From assembly GCA_019233755.1 (NCBI GenBank), contig JAFAMD010000027.1, forward strand, positions 1 to 64,000: DNA of 64,000 nucleotides, read 5' to 3'. Source of the DNA: Acidobacteriaceae bacterium. Lineage in GTDB: Bacteria > Acidobacteriota > Terriglobia > Bryobacterales > Bryobacteraceae. The translations under genes were made by a program, and so were the position numbers. Under the pieces are notes generated by a model. It did no database searches. It saw only the letters and a program-made list of their open reading frames with translations, and was not told the DNA's origin. Every line of letters starts with the position of its first letter. Position 1 is the stretch's first letter. Below are positions 1 to 8,641 of the stretch, piece after piece.

Positions 1-242
1 AGGTCGCCGCCGGTATTCACAAGGAGAAACTTGCCGTCGGGCGACCAGGTCGGCGCCTCGATCAGCTTGTCCGACCGGTATACGACGTCAACCGTCTTCG
101 TCCCCAGGTTGTAAACCGAAATGCGGCTGCCGGCAATTTCTGTCCCGGCGGTTGGCTGTTGCCGCGAAAACAGCGGCCAGGTTCCAATCAGCACCGCCGC
201 GACCGCACTGGCGGTCCGAAGGACGTTTGCCGGCCAAGTCAT
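1..242 (-). CDS. TolB-like beta-propeller protein, N-terminal part (cut by window edge)
   Basis: Reading the minus strand from the ATG at 242 gives 80 codons open to the window edge. The first ~28 residues (MTWPANVLRTASAVAAVLIG and a short hydrophobic run) look like a signal or anchor segment. They are followed by propeller-type sequence with the WSPDGK motif typical of TolB/WD40-like blades. It is divergent from the lactonase gene, with only 20 bp between the two starts, so any promoters must overlap coding sequence. The full function cannot be read because the 3' part lies outside the window; it could be a TolB-type protein or an N-terminal propeller of a larger enzyme. Confidence 0.6.
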   Translation of the reverse strand, partial: MTWPANVLRTASAVAAVLIGTWPLFSRQQPTAGTEIAGSRISVYNLGTKTVDVVYRSDKLIEAPTWSPDGKFLLVNTGGD

Positions 243-262
243 CGTGACATCATTTAATCACC

Positions 263-1345
263 ATGGAGAATGCGCCACAAACTGACCAGACCGATTATTT
301 TGTGTACATCGGAACCTACGGCGAAGGTGTCGAGGCTTTTCGCTTCAACTCGAGTGCCGGTAAGCTGGAACCTCTTGGCTTGGCCGGTGCGATCCCGAAT
401 CCGTCTTTTCTCGCCACCGATCGGGAATTCAGGAATCTTTACGCAGTCAGCGAAATCGAGGGCAACGTGGAAGGCGGCGTCGCCAGCTTTCGCATCGATC
501 GCAAAACGGGTGATCTGCATCTGCTGAGCAGCATGCCGTCCGGCGGCGTCGCACCGTGTCACTTAACCCTCGATCGGACCGGCAAAGTGCTGCTGGTAGC
601 AAATTACATGACAGGCAGCGTCTCCGCGTATCCGGCTCAATCGGATGGTCACCTTGGAGAGATGTCTGCCCTGGTTACAGCGGAAGGATCGAGTGTCAAT
701 GTAAAGCGTCAGGAAGGTCCGCACGCCCATTTTATTGCGATCGGCGATCAGAACGACCGCATCTATGTCGCGGACCTCGGTTTGGACCGGCTCCGGCTCT
801 ACCGACTTGACCCCAAGTACGGCACCCTCACTCCGGATGATCCGCCCTATGTCCAGGTGGAGCCTGGCCTCGGGCCGCGTCACCTCGTCTTTTCTTCTGA
901 TGCGCGGTTTGCCTATGTGCTGAATGAACTCAAGCCGCAGGTCGCGGTGTTCACGCACGACCCCGCCACTGGCCGCATGACTCCCATCCAGCACGTTCGG
1001 ACACTCCCGGAGGATTACAAGGAGGAAACCCGCGGCGCCGAAATCGCTCTCGACGCCGCCGGACGCTATCTGTACACCTCGAATCGCGGACACGACAGCC
1101 TTCAGGTCTTCGCCGTCACGCGCGACGCCGGCACTCTCACCCGCATTCAGATTGTGCCGATCGCGGGCAAATCTCCACGCGGCTTTGCCATCGATCCGAC
1201 CGGCCGTTTTCTGCTCGTCGGTGGCGAGGTCTCGAAAACTCTCGAGACTTTTCTCATCGACCCCAAAGCCGGCACCCTCAGCCCGGCCGGCAAGCCCGTT
1301 GATGTGACCTCGCCCGTCGACGTGAAATTCGTGCCAGTGCAATAG
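263..1345 (+). CDS. pgl: Lactonase family protein (6-phosphogluconolactonase type, seven-bladed propeller)
   Basis: The 360-residue product has the YIGTY motif near residues 14-18 and repeated blade sequences (for example LYAVSE, LLVANY, YVLNE, LYTSNRGHDS) that mark the YbhE/lactonase family. Members of this family hydrolyse 6-phosphogluconolactone in the oxidative pentose phosphate pathway, or other lactones. Length fits the family (about 330-390). No signal peptide is evident, so the protein is predicted to be cytosolic. The ATG at 263 is the first in-frame start and lies 20 bp from the divergent propeller gene. Substrate is inferred; some homologues act on other sugar lactones or cyclic muconolactones. 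Confidence 0.85.
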   Translation: MENAPQTDQTDYFVYIGTYGEGVEAFRFNSSAGKLEPLGLAGAIPNPSFLATDREFRNLYAVSEIEGNVEGGVASFRIDRKTGDLHLLSSMPSGGVAPCHLTLDRTGKVLLVANYMTGSVSAYPAQSDGHLGEMSALVTAEGSSVNVKRQEGPHAHFIAIGDQNDRIYVADLGLDRLRLYRLDPKYGTLTPDDPPYVQVEPGLGPRHLVFSSDARFAYVLNELKPQVAVFTHDPATGRMTPIQHVRTLPEDYKEETRGAEIALDAAGRYLYTSNRGHDSLQVFAVTRDAGTLTRIQIVPIAGKSPRGFAIDPTGRFLLVGGEVSKTLETFLIDPKAGTLSPAGKPVDVTSPVDVKFVPVQ

Positions 1346-1349
1346 GTAT

Positions 1350-1406
1350 GGGGACTGTCCCGCTGCTGAACGAACCCCGGGGGACTGTCCCTTGCGGACT
1401 GTCCCC
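1350..1406. repeat. Three copies of a GGGGACTGTCCC palindromic repeat
   Basis: In the 74-bp gap between the convergent lactonase and amidase genes, GGGGACTGTCCC occurs exactly at 1350-1361 and 1380-1391, and a shorter GGACTGTCCCC at 1396-1406. The core GGGAC-T-GTCCC is an inverted repeat around one base. Placement between two stop codons fits a REP-like element or a bidirectional termination/processing site. No T-run follows, so it is not a canonical intrinsic terminator. Confidence 0.6.
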
Positions 1407-1419
1407 TCTTCCCTCTCCC

Positions 1420-2802
1420 CTACACCACCACCGGCTTCCACCCGCCGAACTGCGCCTCGATTTCACCGCAAATCGCGAGCGCCGTCTGGTCGCGCCACGG
1501 CTTCGCAACCACTTGGACATTCACGGGCAGGCCTTCGTGCTCAGCGCATCGCACTGTGGCGGCCGGTGCGCCCGCCACGTTCCAAGCCATCGTGTAGCTG
1601 AAACCCTGGAAATTGCTCTCTTCGAGCGATCCTCGATGTTTCAGCGCTGGTTGCGTGTAGACCGGGCAAACAATCGCGTCGTACTGCTCGAAGAAGCGGC
1701 GCATGCCAGCCCTGTATTCATCCCATTGCGCCCACCGTCTCGCGAACTCCGCGCCGCTTGCCCGATGCGGCCGCATGTGATCGAGGAATCCGGTCAGCAG
1801 CGGATGCACCTCGGTGCTGCCCACCGCTTCAAGGTACGTATCGATTCCTTCCGCGCCATCCGCCCCAAACAGCGCAAGTTCGAGTTCGTAAGCATCCTCC
1901 ACGCCCGGCGGCACACGCTCCTCCACCCTGGCCCCGCGCTCCCAAAGGAAATGCGCGCACTGCCGGACCGCTTCCTCTATCTCTGGATTGCACTTCGCAA
2001 ACCCGTTGTAAGTGAAGAACGCAACGCGCAGGCTGCTGATGTCCGGCGCTGCCAGCAGCGGTACCGGCGGAGCGGTGACGTCTTCGCCATCCTCGCCGGC
2101 CAGCAATTCCATCGCAAGCACGAGATCTTCTGTTCGGCGGGCCATCGGCCCGATCTGCCAGAGTGCTTCAATCCAGCCGCCCGCCGGCGGCACATGCCCC
2201 GTGCGCGGCAAACGGCCGCTGGTCGGTTTGATGCTGGTAATCCCGCAGAACGCTGCCGGCAGCCGGACGCTGCCCGCCGAATCGCTGCCCAAGCCGAGCG
2301 GCGACCCACCCGCCGCAATCAGCGCCGCTTCACCGCCGCTGCTGCCGCCCGCCGTCCGCGTGAGATCGTAAGGATTGTTGGTTCGTCCGTAGATGAGGTT
2401 GTCGCTTTCGAAGGAAAACAACAAATCGGGGAGGTTCGTCTTCGCAATCGGAATCGCACCCGCCGCACGCAGCCGGTGGACCAGCGTCGCGTCTTTTTCC
2501 GCCGCCGGCGAGTCTCTTCTTCCCAGCGTCCCTGCCGTGCACTTTGTCCCGCGCACGTCGATCGAGTCTTTGCTCGAAATCGGAACGCCGTGCAGCGGTC
2601 CGCAGGCCTCGCCCGCGGCCAGCTTCGCATCCGCCTGCCTGGCTTCACACAGCGCAGAATCGGCGAGCACCTCCACCACGGCGTTGATGGCCGGGTTGAT
2701 ACGCTGAATGTGCTCCAGATGCGCAGTTATTAGTTGTACGCAAGAGATCTCGCGGCGGCGAATCTTCTTTGCAAGAGAAATTGCACTTTCGTTCAGCAAC
2801 AT
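1420..2802 (-). CDS. Amidase (amidase signature family)
   Basis: The 460-residue product carries the complete amidase-signature triad: Lys78 in GVPISSKDS, the cis-Ser at 154 in GGSSGGE and the nucleophile Ser178 in GSDSAGSVRLPA. The 24-residue Ser-Ser spacing matches the family. These enzymes hydrolyse amide bonds through a Ser-cisSer-Lys mechanism. The GatA-like layout is not accompanied by gatB or gatC, so it is more likely a catabolic amidase or hydrolase than part of the tRNA amidotransferase. No signal peptide is visible. It is divergent from the TPR/ASPIC gene, whose likely start is only 29 bp away. Substrate is unknown. Confidence 0.9.
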   Translation of the reverse strand: MLLNESAISLAKKIRRREISCVQLITAHLEHIQRINPAINAVVEVLADSALCEARQADAKLAAGEACGPLHGVPISSKDSIDVRGTKCTAGTLGRRDSPAAEKDATLVHRLRAAGAIPIAKTNLPDLLFSFESDNLIYGRTNNPYDLTRTAGGSSGGEAALIAAGGSPLGLGSDSAGSVRLPAAFCGITSIKPTSGRLPRTGHVPPAGGWIEALWQIGPMARRTEDLVLAMELLAGEDGEDVTAPPVPLLAAPDISSLRVAFFTYNGFAKCNPEIEEAVRQCAHFLWERGARVEERVPPGVEDAYELELALFGADGAEGIDTYLEAVGSTEVHPLLTGFLDHMRPHRASGAEFARRWAQWDEYRAGMRRFFEQYDAIVCPVYTQPALKHRGSLEESNFQGFSYTMAWNVAGAPAATVRCAEHEGLPVNVQVVAKPWRDQTALAICGEIEAQFGGWKPVVV

Positions 2803-2831
2803 ACCAGTCTAATGTTCCGATACACGTTGTC

Positions 2832-5800
2832 ATGACCGGTCCAATCCGCAATACCCGTTATCTCGGCATCGCCGTGCTGTGCTCGTTGTTGGTTCTGGCC
2901 GCGGATGTCCCGCCGGCGACCATGCAGTTGTGGGAGTACCGCAATTTGGGGAAAGCCTTTTACGAAAATCCCGATACCCACGCCGAAGCCGTCGCCGAAC
3001 TGAAGAAAGCGCTCGACCTAAAGCCCGAATCCGTGCGCGAGCGCATCAACTACGGTTTGGCTCTGCTGCGCAACGGGCAAACGGATGCCGGCGTTGCGGA
3101 ACTCCTGAAAGCGCAGAAACAGGACCCGTCCATTCCCCATACCTGGTTCAATCTGGGCATCGTCTACAAGCATGCGGGCGATTACGATAAGGCTCTCGAA
3201 CAGTTGCACGGCATGGCGAAGCTGGTGCCCAACGATGCGGTCACGCATTACAACATTGCTGCCGTGCTCCGTTCGAAAGGGGATCTCGACGCGGCCCGCG
3301 TGGAATTTCTGAAGGCGGAAGAATTCAATCCTGATCTCGCCGGTCCGCACTTCCAGCTCTTCACCCTGTATCAGCGTGCAGGGGACCACGCTTCCGCGCT
3401 GAAGGAACGGCAGCTATTCGAAGAAGCCAAAAAACGTCAGGAAGGCGCGGCCGTGCCTGAAGACATGGAGTGGAACTTCTACGCCGAGCTTTATGACCCG
3501 CCCGAGTCCCGTCCCTCCACCGCCGACGCTCCGGCGAAATACGACGATAAGGTCGTAAGCACTGGCTGGGACTCGAAGACTACCGGCATGCTCGTGATCG
3601 ATTCCGAAGGCTCCGGACACGCCGATCTGCTTGTCTGGTCGCGAGACAAAGTGGTTCTGTTGAAGCGCGGCACGGATCCGGTAAATTCAGGACTCGAAGG
3701 ATTGAAGGACGTCCGCGATATCGCAGCCGGAGATTTCGACAACGATGGTCTCGCCGATCTGTGCATCATCACTGGTTCTGGCGCCGAAATTTTTCACAAC
3801 AACCACGGGACGTTCGCGAAGCACGCAGATCTTCCCAATACCGCTGGTGTGACCAAGGCGCTGTGGCTCGATTACGATCATGACTACGATCTCGACGTTC
3901 TGCTCTTTGGGCCCAATCCCGTTCTGATGCGAAACGACGGCAACGGCAAGTTCGAGGACAAGACCGCGGCATTTCCTTTTGTGAAAGGCCAGGCTCTCGA
4001 TGCCGTTGTCACCGCCGTGCGCGGCGATACCGCCGCCCGCGATGTTGTCGTCTCTTACGCGGACCGGCCTGCCGTTCTTTATACCGATAAACTCAACGGC
4101 GTGTTCCAGTCGAGCGACCTGCCGGACCTTCCGGCGGGCGCTGGCGCGCTCGATGTGCAGGACGTGAACCATGACGGCCTGCTCGACGTCGTCAGCTATG
4201 CGCCCAGTGTGCGGACGCTGCTCAACGCGGGAGAAAAGTATTCACAGGACGATCATGACGCGCCCGCTCCCTCGAAAATCGTTGCCGACTTCAACGGCGA
4301 CAGCCGGCAGGATTACGCTCAATTGGCGCCGGATGGCTCCTTGCGCATTTTTTTCAATGCGTCATCCAACCAAAGGTGGGTGACACTGCAGATCAAAGGG
4401 ATCAAGAATTTGAAAGAGGCGGTGGGAGCAACGGTTGAGATGAAGTCCGGCGTGTACTATGACAAACACGTCTATAACGGCGTGCCGGTGCCCTTTGCCG
4501 TCGATGGCCGAGCCGATATTGATGCAATCCGCATCACTTGGCCGAACGGTCTCATCCAGAATGAGACCCATCAAAAGGGCCAGGGACCGCTGAACATCAC
4601 GGAGGCGCAGCGCCTTTCGGGTTCCTGCCCCATGATCTTCACGTGGAATGGCGACAAGTTCCAGTTCATCACCGATGTACTAGGGGTGGCGCCGCTAGGG
4701 GCCAGTTCGGGCGATGGGAACTATTTCCCGGTGGATCACGACGAGTACATTCAACTCCCGGGTTCTGCGCTCAAGGCGCAGAACGGCAAGTATGACGTCC
4801 ACATCACGGAGGAACTGCACGAAGTTTCCTATCTCGACCAAGTGCAGTTGATCGCCGTTGACCATCCGGCGAATATCGATATCTATACCAACGACAAGTT
4901 CAAGTCACCGCCGTATCCCGAGTTTCGGCTGTTTGGAGCAGCGAAGAAAATTCACCCGGTTCGTGCGATCGACGCCCACGGAGTGGACGCGACTGCGGCG
5001 GTTTCCAAAATCGACCACACCTATCCTGTTGCCTTTGCGCACAACTCGGCGGGCGAAGCGGAGTTGCACACTCTCGACCTTGATTTCGGCCACGCGGCCG
5101 CAGACAATCATGCGGCACTCGTCCTGAACGGATGGGTGGACTGGGCAGACGGCAGCACGTTCCTGGGCGCATCGCAAAACGGGCAAGGGCTCGTCTTTCC
5201 GTATCTCCAGGTCAAAGAAGCGAACGGCAACTGGAAGACAGTCGTCGAAGACATGGGCATTCCGTCCGGCAAGCCGAAGACAATCGTCGTCGACCTTGCC
5301 GGCAAGTTTCTTTCTTCCTCGCGCGAGGTTCGTATTGTGACGAACCTGTGCGTCTACTGGGACGAGATTTTCCTGATTGAAAACTCGGCTGCTCCACGGG
5401 TTCATCTCACGCCCATCAATGCCGAAGCCGCCGACGTCCACTTCCGCGGGTTTTCCAAAGCCGTTATCGATAAGACCCGGCAGCAGCCGGAACAATTTCT
5501 GTACGACCAGGTACAGGCAGTTACCGAATGGAATCCGACGCCCGGCTTCTACACGCGATATGGCGATGTGAAGCCGCTGGTGCAGAAAGCCGATGACCGC
5601 ATGGTGATCATGGGATCGGGCGACGAGCTCCGCTTGCAATATCCTGCCGGCAACCTGCCGGAAGTTCCAACAGGATGGACGCGCGACTATTTATTGTTAG
5701 TGGATGGATGGGCGAAGGACGCCGATCCGAACACAGCCTATAGCCAGAGCGTAACGCCGCTTCCGTTCCATTCCATGAGCGCCTATCCCTATAAGAAGGG

Positions 5801-5909
5801 TGAGCACTTCCCGGATGACCCTGAGCACCAGCAGTACGTTCGCGAGTACCTGACGCGTCCTGGCCTGGAACTGATTCGTCCCTTGGCAACCACTAATACA
5901 GGAGACTAA
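2832..5909 (+). CDS. Exported TPR / FG-GAP / ASPIC-UnbV multidomain protein
   Basis: I place the start at the ATG at 2832 rather than 2769, because a signal peptide follows directly (MTGPIRNTRYLGIAVLCSLL...AADVPPA). The product is about 1025 residues. Residues ~35-205 are TPR-like helices. Residues ~235-510 contain FG-GAP/VCBS calcium-binding type repeats (DFDNDGLADL, DYDHDYDLDVL, DVNHDGLLDVV, DFNGDSRQDY). Next comes an ASPIC/UnbV-like segment (VGATVEMKSG, ITWPNGLIQ), and then ~430 residues beginning with CPMIFTWNGDKFQFITD that I cannot assign. It leads the 2832-11172 operon; the cytochrome gene starts 5 bp after its stop. A periplasmic or surface scaffold role is inferred. Confidence 0.8.
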   Translation: MTGPIRNTRYLGIAVLCSLLVLAADVPPATMQLWEYRNLGKAFYENPDTHAEAVAELKKALDLKPESVRERINYGLALLRNGQTDAGVAELLKAQKQDPSIPHTWFNLGIVYKHAGDYDKALEQLHGMAKLVPNDAVTHYNIAAVLRSKGDLDAARVEFLKAEEFNPDLAGPHFQLFTLYQRAGDHASALKERQLFEEAKKRQEGAAVPEDMEWNFYAELYDPPESRPSTADAPAKYDDKVVSTGWDSKTTGMLVIDSEGSGHADLLVWSRDKVVLLKRGTDPVNSGLEGLKDVRDIAAGDFDNDGLADLCIITGSGAEIFHNNHGTFAKHADLPNTAGVTKALWLDYDHDYDLDVLLFGPNPVLMRNDGNGKFEDKTAAFPFVKGQALDAVVTAVRGDTAARDVVVSYADRPAVLYTDKLNGVFQSSDLPDLPAGAGALDVQDVNHDGLLDVVSYAPSVRTLLNAGEKYSQDDHDAPAPSKIVADFNGDSRQDYAQLAPDGSLRIFFNASSNQRWVTLQIKGIKNLKEAVGATVEMKSGVYYDKHVYNGVPVPFAVDGRADIDAIRITWPNGLIQNETHQKGQGPLNITEAQRLSGSCPMIFTWNGDKFQFITDVLGVAPLGASSGDGNYFPVDHDEYIQLPGSALKAQNGKYDVHITEELHEVSYLDQVQLIAVDHPANIDIYTNDKFKSPPYPEFRLFGAAKKIHPVRAIDAHGVDATAAVSKIDHTYPVAFAHNSAGEAELHTLDLDFGHAAADNHAALVLNGWVDWADGSTFLGASQNGQGLVFPYLQVKEANGNWKTVVEDMGIPSGKPKTIVVDLAGKFLSSSREVRIVTNLCVYWDEIFLIENSAAPRVHLTPINAEAADVHFRGFSKAVIDKTRQQPEQFLYDQVQAVTEWNPTPGFYTRYGDVKPLVQKADDRMVIMGSGDELRLQYPAGNLPEVPTGWTRDYLLLVDGWAKDADPNTAYSQSVTPLPFHSMSAYPYKKGEHFPDDPEHQQYVREYLTRPGLELIRPLATTNTGD

Positions 5910-5914
5910 CCATT

Positions 5915-8638
5915 TTGACGCGCCGCTTAGTATTTTTCTCATGCATCGCACTGGGCATTTTGCTGGTGAACAGTGCGCTGCTGGCGGCGTTCCCGACAGC
6001 GACGGCGTTCAATGTCGCCAACCTGCTGCTGCATGTCGCGCTAGGCGCAGCGGTCGGCGTTCTGGCGATTGGCTTGGCGAGGGTTGAGCCGCGTCTTATT
6101 TATACCGTTCTCGCCGCTGCCTCCGGGGTGGTGCTGGCTGTTGTCGGGAATACACGCGATCACAAAAGCGTCCTGCTGATTCACGTTGTGGTTTCCCTCG
6201 CTGCCGTTGCGGTGCTGTTCGCGCGGCGTGCAAACTTTCGGATCGCGAAAATTGCTATAGTGGCGACCGCTCTCGTCGGAATCGCCGCTCTGGGGAATCG
6301 GTTCCTTCCTCATCCCAACGATCACATCGTGAACTCGCGCGTTGTCCCGCTTTCGATGGATCAGGAAGGCGGCGGCCCGAAGAGCCCGTTTTTTCCCTCG
6401 GGTGCGAACACTTCAAATGGCAAAATCGTTCCATCTTCGTTCTTCATGGAATCGAAGAAGTGCGGTGAGTGCCATAAAGACATCTACAACCAGTGGAAGT
6501 CATCCGCTCACCACTTCGCCAGCTTCAACAACCAGTTCTATAGAAAATCGATTGAATATATGCAATCGGTGGTAGGCACCCGGCCGAGCAAGTGGTGTGC
6601 CGGTTGTCATGATCATGCAGTCTTCTTCAACGGGCGTTTCGATCGTCCGATCAAGGAACAGATCGACACGCCAGAGGCGCAGGCGGGCTTAAGCTGCATG
6701 TCGTGCCATTCGATCGTTCACGTGAACGGCAGTATGGGCAACGCGGATTTCACGATGTCCTACCCGCCGCTGCATGAAGTGGCGAGCAGTTCGAATCCGA
6801 TCATCAGGAATCTGGAGCACTTCGTCACGTACGCCGCCCCGGAGGCGCACCGCCGTATATTCATGAAGCCGTTCATGCGCACGAGTTCGGAATTCTGTGC
6901 CTCGTGCCACAAGGTGCACATGGATGTTCCGGTGAATCAGTATCGCTGGTTCCGCGGCTTCAATGAATACGACAACTGGCAGGCGAGCGGCATCTCCGGC
7001 CAAGGCGCGCGGTCCTTTTACTATCCCGTGAAGTCGAGCAACTGCATGGATTGTCACATGCCGCTGGTCAGTTCGCACGATCCCGGCAACATCAACGGCA
7101 GAGTGCATTCACACTATTTCGCGGCGGCTAATACGGCTGTGCCGTTCGCGAATCACGACGAGGCGCAGTTGCAGAGAACCGAGGACTTTCTCAAGTCAGG
7201 TATCGTCACGGTGGACATTTTTGCTGTCAGTCCGGTGACCCGGCAGAAGAGCGATACGGAGATGGTGCGCCGGGGCGGGGAAGCGCAGCAGGCGAATACT
7301 TCGTTCGCCGTGGGCGAAGAAGCCGAACAGAACACCACCGCCGTCATTCGGAATGTCGGCGAGATGGCGGCTCCGATTGATGTTTCGCACACTACGCTTC
7401 AGCCAGGCGAGGCCGCGCGTGTCGATGTAGTAGTGAGGACGCGCAAGGTGGGCCATTTCTTCCCGGGCGGCACGGTGGATGCGTTCGACGTCTGGCTTGA
7501 ACTCGAAGCGCAGGACGATAGCGGCAAGCCGATCTTCTGGAGCGGCAAGGTGGAAGACGGCGGCAAAGGTCCGGTGGAACCGGGCGCCCATTTCTATCGC
7601 TCCTATCAATTGGATGCGGCCGGCAACCCGATCAACAAACGCAATTCGTGGCAGACGCGGAGCACCCTCTACGCGCATCTCATTCCGCCGGGCGCCGCCG
7701 ATGTTGCGCATTACCTGGTGAAGGTGCCGAAGGATGCGAAAGGCCAGATCCATTTCACCGCCAGGCTGAACTATCGCAAGTTCTCGTGGTATTACACGCA
7801 TTTCTCCTATGCCGGCGAGCCGAAGCCGGGGCAGCCTTCGTTGCTGCTGGCGGCCGATCACGATAGCCGCGAGTTCGGTTTCGATCCGAAGAACATTCCG
7901 GCCGATGTCTCCGGAAGCATCAAGGGTCGGATTCCCGATCTGCCGATTGTGACGATTTCGGAGGCGCAAGTCTCAATTCCCGTTTCAACACAGCCGGCAA
8001 GCTGGAACACCGTCGCGGCAAGCGGTACGCGCGAGCGCTGGAATGACTGGGGTATTGGCTTGCTCCTGCAAGGCGATCTCAAAGGCGCAGAGTTTGCCTT
8101 TCGCAAAGTAACTGAAGCCGACCCGAGCTACGCAGACGGATGGCTGAATGTGGCGCGTGCGCTTATTCAAGAAGGCGAAACGGATGCTGCGAAGCCTTTC
8201 ATCGAACACGCGCTGCAGTGCAATTCGTCATTGGGCCGCATTTACTACTTCCGTGCTCTTATAGAAAAATCGGACGGAAATTATGACGCGGCGCTTGCTT
8301 CGTTGAAGCGAGTAGAGACCGAGTACCCGCGCGACCGGGTGGTGCTGAACCAGATCGCGCGTATCCTGTTCCTGAAAAGGCAGTACGCACAGGCAGTTGA
8401 CTATCTGCAGCGAGTCTGCGATATCGATCCGGAGGATGTGCAGATGCACTATACAGCCATGCTGTGCTACCGCGGCTTGGGCGACGCCGGGAAGGCGCAC
8501 CGCGAGCAGATTTTATTCCAGCGCTTTAAGGCCGACGAAGCTTCGCAAACCATCACCGCGCAGCGCCGCATGGTCAGTCCCGAAGACAATAACGAGCGGC
8601 AATCGATTCATGATCACGAATCGGTTCCCTTGCCGTAA
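5915..8638 (+). CDS. Membrane-anchored five-haem cytochrome c with C-terminal TPR domain
   Basis: The gene starts at TTG 5915, preceded by AGGAG at 5900-5904. Residues 1-~135 contain four or five hydrophobic helices, so the protein is probably an inner-membrane anchor with a periplasmic body. Five CXXCH haem motifs follow: CGECH (~183), CAGCH (~228), CMSCH (~260), CASCH (~328) and CMDCH (~376). This is the arrangement of cytochrome c554/multihaem-like proteins. Residues ~480-690 form a beta-rich region, and ~700-880 are TPR repeats. At 907 residues it is longer than plain c554 proteins. It sits 5 bp downstream of one ASPIC protein and 3 bp upstream of another. Electron-transfer function is well supported; partner and direction of electron flow are unknown. 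Confidence 0.88.
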   Translation: MTRRLVFFSCIALGILLVNSALLAAFPTATAFNVANLLLHVALGAAVGVLAIGLARVEPRLIYTVLAAASGVVLAVVGNTRDHKSVLLIHVVVSLAAVAVLFARRANFRIAKIAIVATALVGIAALGNRFLPHPNDHIVNSRVVPLSMDQEGGGPKSPFFPSGANTSNGKIVPSSFFMESKKCGECHKDIYNQWKSSAHHFASFNNQFYRKSIEYMQSVVGTRPSKWCAGCHDHAVFFNGRFDRPIKEQIDTPEAQAGLSCMSCHSIVHVNGSMGNADFTMSYPPLHEVASSSNPIIRNLEHFVTYAAPEAHRRIFMKPFMRTSSEFCASCHKVHMDVPVNQYRWFRGFNEYDNWQASGISGQGARSFYYPVKSSNCMDCHMPLVSSHDPGNINGRVHSHYFAAANTAVPFANHDEAQLQRTEDFLKSGIVTVDIFAVSPVTRQKSDTEMVRRGGEAQQANTSFAVGEEAEQNTTAVIRNVGEMAAPIDVSHTTLQPGEAARVDVVVRTRKVGHFFPGGTVDAFDVWLELEAQDDSGKPIFWSGKVEDGGKGPVEPGAHFYRSYQLDAAGNPINKRNSWQTRSTLYAHLIPPGAADVAHYLVKVPKDAKGQIHFTARLNYRKFSWYYTHFSYAGEPKPGQPSLLLAADHDSREFGFDPKNIPADVSGSIKGRIPDLPIVTISEAQVSIPVSTQPASWNTVAASGTRERWNDWGIGLLLQGDLKGAEFAFRKVTEADPSYADGWLNVARALIQEGETDAAKPFIEHALQCNSSLGRIYYFRALIEKSDGNYDAALASLKRVETEYPRDRVVLNQIARILFLKRQYAQAVDYLQRVCDIDPEDVQMHYTAMLCYRGLGDAGKAHREQILFQRFKADEASQTITAQRRMVSPEDNNERQSIHDHESVPLP

Positions 8639-8641
8639 ACC

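Noticed and set aside
1348..2733. 461-codon plus-strand ORF opposite the amidase gene
   Set aside because: Arg-rich antisense frame with no domain; the amidase on the other strand has a full catalytic triad.
4905..5639. 244-codon minus-strand ORF inside the TPR/ASPIC gene
   Set aside because: Antisense shadow of a well-supported gene with no motif of its own.
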